Shown in pieces: positions 6,055 to 10,166 of a stretch of DNA of 10,166 nt. Every line of letters starts with the position of its first letter. Position 1 is the stretch's first letter. The stretch is from NCBI GenBank assembly GCA_002342985.1, contig DDRC01000253.1, positions 1,190-11,355 of the forward strand, written 5' to 3'. This stretch comes from Flavobacteriales bacterium UBA2426. Lineage in GTDB: Bacteria > Bacteroidota > Bacteroidia > Flavobacteriales_F > PHOS-HE28. Made by a program: the position numbers and the translations under genes. The notes under the pieces are model-generated. The model did no database searches and was not told where the DNA came from. It saw only the letters and a list, made by a program, of their open reading frames with translations.

Positions 6055-7323
6055 TCAGATCGCCCCCCCCCCCAGCAGCAGTGCCGGTTCCTCCAGCAAC
6101 TGCTTGAAGGCATTGAGGAAGGCCGCACCCGTGGCACCGTCCACCACGCGGTGGTCGCAGCTCAGGGTCACCTTCATGGTGTGGCCCGGCACGATCTGGC
6201 CTCCGCGCACCACGGGTTTCTCCACGATGCCGCCCACCGCCAGGATGCACGCATCGGGCGGGTTGATGATGGCGGTGAACTCCTCGATGCCGAACATGCC
6301 CAGGTTGGAGATGGTGAAGGTGTTGCCTTCCCAGTCCTGCGGCTGGAGCTTCTTCTCCTTGGCCTTCTTGGCGTAGTCGCGCACCTCGGCGCCGATTGCG
6401 CGCAGGGGCTTGCCATCGGCGAAGCGCACCACGGGCACCAGCAGCCCCTCCTCCACGGCCACGGCCACGCCGATGTGCACATGCTGGTTGAACCGGATCC
6501 GGTCGCCGAGCCAGCTGCTGTTCACCTTGGGGTGCTGCTTCAGGGCCACGGCCGCCGCCTTGATCACGAGGTCGTTGAAGGAGATCTTGTCGGGCGCGAT
6601 GAACTTATTGATGGCCTCTCGCGCACCCATGGCGCGCTCCATGTCCACCTCGAGCGTGAGGTAGAAGTGCGGCGCGCTGAACTTGCTCTCGGCCAGGCGG
6701 CGCGCGATGGTCTTGCGCATCTGGCTCACCGCCACCTCGGTGAAGGCCTCCACCTGCGGGGCTGCCGCGAAGCCGCCGCCACCCCGATGGTTCTCGATGT
6801 CCTGTTTCGTCACCCTGCCGTCGGGGCCGCTGCCGCGCACGCGGCTGATGTCGATGCCGCGCTCCTCGGCAAGGTGCTTCGCGAGCGGGCTGGCCTTCAC
6901 GCGGCCGTTGGATGCGGCCACCGGAGCAGGCGCCGCCATCGGCACCGCCACCGGGGCAGGCGCAGGGGCCGGGGCCGCCACCGGAGCCGGTGCGGGCGCA
7001 GGCGCAGGTGCGGCCTTCGCTGGGGCCGGCGCCGGAGCCGGCACCGCCGCGGCGGCTTCGGCCAGCAGCTTGCTGATGTCCTCCCCCTCCTTGCCCAGCA
7101 CGGCGAGCACGCTGTCCACCGGCGCGGCCTTGCCTTTCTCCACGCCGATGTGCAGCAGCACGCCGTCGGTGAAGCTCTCGAACTCCATGGTGGCCTTGTC
7201 GGTCTCGATCTCGGCAAGCACCTCGCCGCTCTTCACCTTGTCTCCGACCTTCTTGTGCCAGGCGCTCACCACCCCTTCGGTCATGGTGTCGCTGAGCTTC
7301 GGCATGCGTACGATCTCGGCCAT
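6055..7323 (-). CDS. pdhC: Pyruvate dehydrogenase complex E2, dihydrolipoyllysine acetyltransferase
   Basis: Core subunit of the pyruvate dehydrogenase complex, which moves the acetyl group from E1 to CoA. Its 422 residues contain one lipoyl domain (1-80, lipoylated Lys43 in ETDKATME), a 50-residue Ala-Pro-Val linker (90-139), a peripheral-subunit-binding domain (141-178, from VKASPLAKHLAEE to GPDGRVTKQDIE) and the catalytic domain (about 190-422). The catalytic HRVVDG motif places His391 and Asp395. One lipoyl domain is fewer than in many E2 proteins. The C-terminus ends in LLLGGGAI, encoded by an 11-base G run (C run at 6063-6073), so its last residues are sensitive to a base-count error. 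It follows the lipoprotein gene by 15 bases, downstream of pdhA. Other 2-oxoacid E2 proteins share the fold, but the adjacent E1-alpha of pyruvate type supports this call. Confidence 0.95.
   Translation of the reverse strand: MAEIVRMPKLSDTMTEGVVSAWHKKVGDKVKSGEVLAEIETDKATMEFESFTDGVLLHIGVEKGKAAPVDSVLAVLGKEGEDISKLLAEAAAAVPAPAPAPAKAAPAPAPAPAPVAAPAPAPAPVAVPMAAPAPVAASNGRVKASPLAKHLAEERGIDISRVRGSGPDGRVTKQDIENHRGGGGFAAAPQVEAFTEVAVSQMRKTIARRLAESKFSAPHFYLTLEVDMERAMGAREAINKFIAPDKISFNDLVIKAAAVALKQHPKVNSSWLGDRIRFNQHVHIGVAVAVEEGLLVPVVRFADGKPLRAIGAEVRDYAKKAKEKKLQPQDWEGNTFTISNLGMFGIEEFTAIINPPDACILAVGGIVEKPVVRGGQIVPGHTMKVTLSCDHRVVDGATGAAFLNAFKQLLEEPALLLGGGAI
6907..7056 (-). repeat. Low-complexity Ala-Pro-Val linker of E2
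   Basis: Residues 90-139 of E2 are almost entirely Ala, Pro and Val, built from repeats such as APAPAP and PVAAPAPA, and the DNA is correspondingly repetitive (GCC, CCG and GGC triplets). Such linkers swing the lipoyl domain between active sites. The tract probably varies in length between strains. Confidence 0.85.
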
Positions 7324-7338
7324 GGTGCGGTGGATGCG

Positions 7339-7776
7339 TTACTCGATCCGAATGCCCCGGAACGACGTGTTCATGGAATATTGCGTGTAGAGGTAGCTGG
7401 ACTGGTCGATGACCAGCGAATCCGGCGCTGCGCCCAGCACGAAGCGCCCGGTGAGGTTGAATCCCGAGCCCGGCGAGTAGTACGCGTTGTGGAAGCCGCC
7501 CCCGCCATCCACCTCCACATGCGCGTACACCGCGCTGCCCTCCAAGCACACCTGGGCGGGATAGGCATCGCAGAGGCTGACGCGCACCGTGTCGCTGTAA
7601 GTGGTGTCCACCAGCGTGGTATCGGCCCCGGCCACCCAGCCGTGCTTGTGCAGCGCACCAGCGTATTCCCCGGCATAGGCCGTGCGCGGATCGGCAGGCG
7701 GCGGCGCTTCCTCCTCCTTGTGCGCGCAACCCGCTGCGAGCAGGCAGCAGCAAACGATGGCCGGCTGGGCTCGCAT
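7339..7776 (-). CDS. Small secreted lipoprotein of unknown function
   Basis: A 145-residue protein with a lipoprotein signal peptide: a short hydrophobic stretch (residues 5-15) ends in the lipobox LAAGC, with Cys17 the lipidated residue, followed by a charged EEE and a Pro-rich spacer. The mature part is rich in Gly, Tyr, Thr, Ser and Val with alternating beta-strand character (for example AYAGEYAG and DTTLVDTTYSDTVRVS) and two further cysteines in VSLCDAYPAQVCLE that could form a disulphide. I do not recognise the family; a small beta-barrel or lipocalin-like fold is a guess. It starts three bases after the pdhA stop (TAG GTG ATG; the GTG at 7779 is an alternative start) and ends 15 bases before pdhC, so it is probably co-transcribed with the dehydrogenase genes although its role must lie in the envelope. 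Confidence 0.75.
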   Translation of the reverse strand: MRAQPAIVCCCLLAAGCAHKEEEAPPPADPRTAYAGEYAGALHKHGWVAGADTTLVDTTYSDTVRVSLCDAYPAQVCLEGSAVYAHVEVDGGGGFHNAYYSPGSGFNLTGRFVLGAAPDSLVIDQSSYLYTQYSMNTSFRGIRIE

Positions 7777-7779
7777 CAC

Positions 7780-8823
7780 CTAGTCCTTCAGGAAGGGGTA
7801 GTCGGCCTGGTGGTAGACGTCCGTGTAGAGCTCGCTCTCGGCGGATACCGGGCTCTCCTCGGCGAACTTCACGGCCTCCTCCACCTCCTGCTTGGCGGCT
7901 TCGTCCATGGCCTCCAGCTCATTCTCGGAGGCCCACTTCTTCTCCAGCAGGGTGGCCCTCACCTGCTCGATGGGATCCTGCTTCTTGTAATCCTCCACTT
8001 CCTCCTTGGTGCGGTACTTCTGGGGGTCGCTCATGCTGTGCCCCTTGTAGCGGTAGGTCTTGATGTCGAGCAGCATGGGGCCGTTGCCGGCGCGCACGTG
8101 GGCGCAGGCCCGCTCGATGGCATCGTGCACGTCGGCGCAGCGCATGCCGTTGACGCCCTCTGCGGGCATCTCGTAGCTCAGGCCCAGCTTGCTCAGGTCG
8201 TGCACGTTGCTGGTGCGCTCCACGCTGGTGCCCATCGCGTAGTTGTTGTTCTCGATGATGAAGATGACCGGCAGCTTCCAGGTCATCGCCATGTTGAAGG
8301 TCTCGTGCAGCAGGCCCTGGCGTACGGCGCCATCGCCCATCATGCAGAGGGTCGCATGGTCCTCCCCGCGGTACTTGTCGGCGAAGGCGATGCCCGCCCC
8401 CAGGCCGATCTGCCCGCCCACGATGCCGTGGCCGCCGAACAGGTTGCGCGCCTTGTCGAAGTAGTGCATGCTGCCGCCCTTGCCCTTGCTGGTGCCGGTG
8501 GTCTTCCCGTAGAGCTCGGCCATCACGTTCTTGGCCGAGGCGCCCAGCACCAAGGGGTGGCAGTGGTCGCGGTAGCCGGTGATGATGCGGTCGGTGGGGC
8601 GGATGGCGGTGACCATGCCCGCGAGCACGGCCTCCTGGCCGATGTAGAGGTGGCAGAAGCCGCCGATCAGGCCCATGCCGTAGAGCTGGCCCGCGCGCTC
8701 CTCGAAGCGGCGAATGAGCAGCATGTCCCTGTAATACTTGAGAAGCTGCTCCCTCGAGGAATTCATGACACCGGTGTCATTCTTTTTCCCCGATGCGGTT
8801 CTCGCCTTGGGCGCGCTCGCCAT
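7780..8823 (-). CDS. pdhA: Pyruvate dehydrogenase E1 component, alpha subunit (possibly chimeric)
   Basis: E1-alpha of the pyruvate dehydrogenase complex, which with E1-beta decarboxylates pyruvate using thiamine diphosphate. In its 347 residues the cofactor motif runs from GDG (163-165) to ENNNY (191-195). The GHGIVGG loop (131-137) and the YKGHSMSDP regulatory loop are present. Residue 88 is Cys where most relatives have Gly (YRDHCHP). ATG 8823 is chosen because a clear Shine-Dalgarno, AGGGAG (8830-8835), lies six bases upstream; Met20 (8766) is the alternative. Residues 1-65, with an Ala/Lys-rich extension and LYGMGLIGGFCHLYIGQEA, read as alphaproteobacterial. The rest, ending ELYTDVYHQADYPFLKD, reads as Bacteroidota, so the gene may be a hybrid. 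No E1-beta gene follows. Confidence 0.93.
   Translation of the reverse strand: MASAPKARTASGKKNDTGVMNSSREQLLKYYRDMLLIRRFEERAGQLYGMGLIGGFCHLYIGQEAVLAGMVTAIRPTDRIITGYRDHCHPLVLGASAKNVMAELYGKTTGTSKGKGGSMHYFDKARNLFGGHGIVGGQIGLGAGIAFADKYRGEDHATLCMMGDGAVRQGLLHETFNMAMTWKLPVIFIIENNNYAMGTSVERTSNVHDLSKLGLSYEMPAEGVNGMRCADVHDAIERACAHVRAGNGPMLLDIKTYRYKGHSMSDPQKYRTKEEVEDYKKQDPIEQVRATLLEKKWASENELEAMDEAAKQEVEEAVKFAEESPVSAESELYTDVYHQADYPFLKD
8765..8780. repeat. Perfect 16-bp palindrome in the 5' end of pdhA
   Basis: ATGACACCGGTGTCAT is identical to its own reverse complement. It encodes residues 15-20 of PdhA, in the non-conserved N-terminal extension, and overlaps the alternative start at 8766. Its symmetric form with a central CG dinucleotide resembles LacI-family operators in general shape; that is inference only. 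Confidence 0.5.
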
Positions 8824-8829
8824 CGATTT

Positions 8830-8835
8830 CTCCCT
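8830..8835 (-). promoter_or_regulatory. Shine-Dalgarno of pdhA, which decides the start
   Basis: On the minus strand AGGGAG lies six bases before the ATG at 8823. It is the only convincing ribosome-binding site in the window; the Bacteroidota-type genes to the left have none. It supports the longer PdhA N-terminus and a non-Bacteroidota origin of this segment. Confidence 0.65.
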
Positions 8836-8860
8836 GGACCGTCCCATACCGGCCTGTTCA

Positions 8861-8881
8861 TCCCGTTCTCGGCGAGCGGGA
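8861..8881 (-). other. Small stem-loop between ftsB and pdhA
   Basis: TCCCG (8861-8865) and CGGGA (8877-8881) pair as a 5-bp stem, with an inner CTC/GAG pairing. It lies 19 bases after the ftsB stop on the minus strand. No T-run follows, so at most it is a weak 3'-end structure or attenuator-like element. Confidence 0.25.
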
Positions 8882-8899
8882 CGAAAACTTCGACCCGGC

Positions 8900-9196
8900 T
8901 CAGGGGGTTTCGCGGATCACATAATCCTTCGGGTCCGCGAAGCCTAGAAGAGAACGCGCGCGTTCCTCCAGGAGGTCCGCCGACAGGCTGTTGTCGCGTA
9001 ATAGCCGCGCCCGCGCCTCCAGGTCCACCCTGCGCTTGTGCAGATCGGCCAGTTCCTTCGAACGCGCGTTCAAAATCGCTTGGCGCTGCGACGACAGCAG
9101 CAGCCCCCGCTCCCCGGTCAGGCCGTGGGAGACGAAGTAGACGATGAGCCCCAGCAGGGCGATCGTCGGAAGGGCCGGGCGCAGACGCTGGAACAT
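8900..9196 (-). CDS. Septum formation initiator, FtsB/DivIC type
   Basis: A 98-residue bitopic membrane protein of the FtsB/DivIC family, part of the FtsQ-B-L divisome complex that activates septal wall synthesis. It has a short basic cytoplasmic start (MFQRLR), one transmembrane helix (about 9-24) and a periplasmic heptad-like coiled coil (about 34-68, with RSKELADLHKRRVDLEARA). These lead to the conserved DLLEERARSLLGFADPKDYVI segment (74-94), typical of alphaproteobacterial members. ATG 9196 is preferred because the GC-rich third-position pattern begins there. ATG 9238 would add 14 residues and is the alternative; neither has a Shine-Dalgarno. It lies between eno and pdhA on the same strand, the order I recall for Caulobacterales. 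Confidence 0.83.
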   Translation of the reverse strand: MFQRLRPALPTIALLGLIVYFVSHGLTGERGLLLSSQRQAILNARSKELADLHKRRVDLEARARLLRDNSLSADLLEERARSLLGFADPKDYVIRETP

Positions 9197-9236
9197 GCCG
9201 ACTCGGAGGCGTGGAACGACGCCAGCATCATCGCGC

Positions 9237-9244
9237 ATGGTTAA
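9237..9244 (-). promoter_or_regulatory. TTAACCAT, a candidate CtrA half-site upstream of ftsB
   Basis: The minus strand reads TTAACCATG, with the ATG being the alternative ftsB start at 9238. TTAACCAT matches the half-site form of the motif bound by CtrA, the alphaproteobacterial cell-cycle regulator. No full TTAA-N7-TTAA site is present. A single 8-mer is weak evidence. Confidence 0.3.
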
Positions 9245-9301
9245 GGGGGCGTTGAAGAAGCCTGCGCTCGTGGACGTAAGCTCCCGACTGGCCAGCAAAT
9301 T

Positions 9302-9350
9302 GTTGCGTCTTCCCGCGCGATTTCCCGAGAGACCGCGGGCGACGCAACAG
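9302..9350. other. Long stem-loop between eno and ftsB
   Basis: TGTTGCGTC (9302-9310) pairs perfectly with GACGCAACA (9342-9350), and inside it CCCGCG (9313-9318) pairs with CGCGGG (9335-9340), leaving a 16-base loop. On the minus strand it is followed by only a short TTT, so it could be a weak terminator or a processing site after eno. Confidence 0.55.
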
Positions 9351-9362
9351 GGATTGCCCCGC

Positions 9363-9466
9363 GCGCTTCGACACGCGCTCTTCGAGCGCTTCTCGGCATG
9401 ACGTGGGAGAACGGCCTTCTGACCACGTCATCCTGAGCAGCCGCGAAGCGGCGTGTCGAAGGACGC
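9363..9466. repeat. Facing pair of 44-base palindromic intergenic repeats (REP-like)
   Basis: Unit A (9363-9406, plus) and unit B (9423-9466, minus) share CTTCGACACGC near one end and ATGACGTGG at the other. Each has its own hairpin: GCGCTC-TTC-GAGCGC (9375-9389) in A and GCCGC-GAA-GCGGC (9440-9452) in B. The units face each other. ATGACGTGG (9398-9406) pairs with CCACGTCAT (9423-9431), and AGAA (9408-9411) with TTCT (9417-9420) extends the stem over a 5-base loop. CTTCGACACGC...CAGGATGAC elements of this kind are common between genes in Caulobacterales and relatives, as I recall. The pair lies 22 bases after the eno stop and may end or protect its transcript. Confidence 0.7.
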
Positions 9467-9488
9467 AACCCAGCAGGGCGGCGTTGGC

Positions 9489-10166
<678 letters not shown>

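Noticed and set aside
6907..7056. Possible tandem-repeat or CRISPR-like array
   Set aside because: Coding low-complexity Ala-Pro linker of E2, without regular repeat and spacer units.
8765..8780. Insertion-sequence end or target duplication at the palindrome
   Set aside because: No transposase, no matching terminal inverted repeat and no flanking duplication were seen.
5941..9147. Very long plus-strand open frame (over 1,000 codons)
   Set aside because: It lies antisense to pdhC, the lipoprotein and pdhA and crosses their boundaries. Its product is His-, Arg- and Gly-rich without domains. It is a side effect of GC-rich codon use.

Overview
The window appears to join two kinds of genome. Positions 1 to about 8,630 read as a GC-rich member of the Bacteroidota, probably a Flavobacteriales- or Chitinophagales-like lineage. 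The evidence is the Bacteroidota form of the proteins (an HMA-AraC fusion regulator, a CopA with a degenerate first HMA domain, E2 and the body of PdhA), the lack of Shine-Dalgarno sequences before the starts, and a TAccTTG box of the Bacteroidota -7 type before one start. From about 8,670 to the right edge the content reads as Alphaproteobacteria, Caulobacterales-like: eno, an FtsB/DivIC-type gene and the 5' end of pdhA with a good Shine-Dalgarno, in the order eno, ftsB, pdhA that I recall for that group. The change falls inside pdhA, next to a very conserved stretch. An assembly chimera is the simplest reading; natural recombination is the alternative. These taxonomic judgements come from recalled family sequences, not from a search.

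Layout, left to right. Positions 1-2463 hold a copper module on the minus strand: an HMA-domain AraC regulator, a small double-HMA protein, and the N-terminal 458 residues of a CopA-type copper ATPase that runs off the left edge. The small protein aligns without gaps with the tandem HMA region of CopA, so three neighbouring genes carry HMA-like domains. Positions 2492-4524, also minus, hold a MacB-type ABC ATPase and a periplasmic adaptor (HlyD/MacA type) with no permease beside them. Only 28 bases separate the ATPase from the AraC gene, so one transcript could run from the adaptor to copA.

Positions 4612-5055 encode a small membrane methyltransferase of the isoprenylcysteine carboxyl methyltransferase type (minus). 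It diverges from a CHAD-domain protein at 5098-5919 (plus). A gene-free convergent gap with two stem-loops follows (5920-6054).

Positions 6055-8823 (minus) hold pdhA, a small lipoprotein and pdhC, that is, the E1-alpha and E2 subunits of the pyruvate dehydrogenase complex with an uncharacterised lipoprotein between them and no E1-beta gene. Positions 8900-9196 encode the FtsB-like division protein. The gap 9197-9488 holds a large stem-loop and a facing pair of 44-base palindromic repeats. Enolase (9489-10166) runs off the right edge. No tRNA, rRNA, CRISPR array or transposase was seen.
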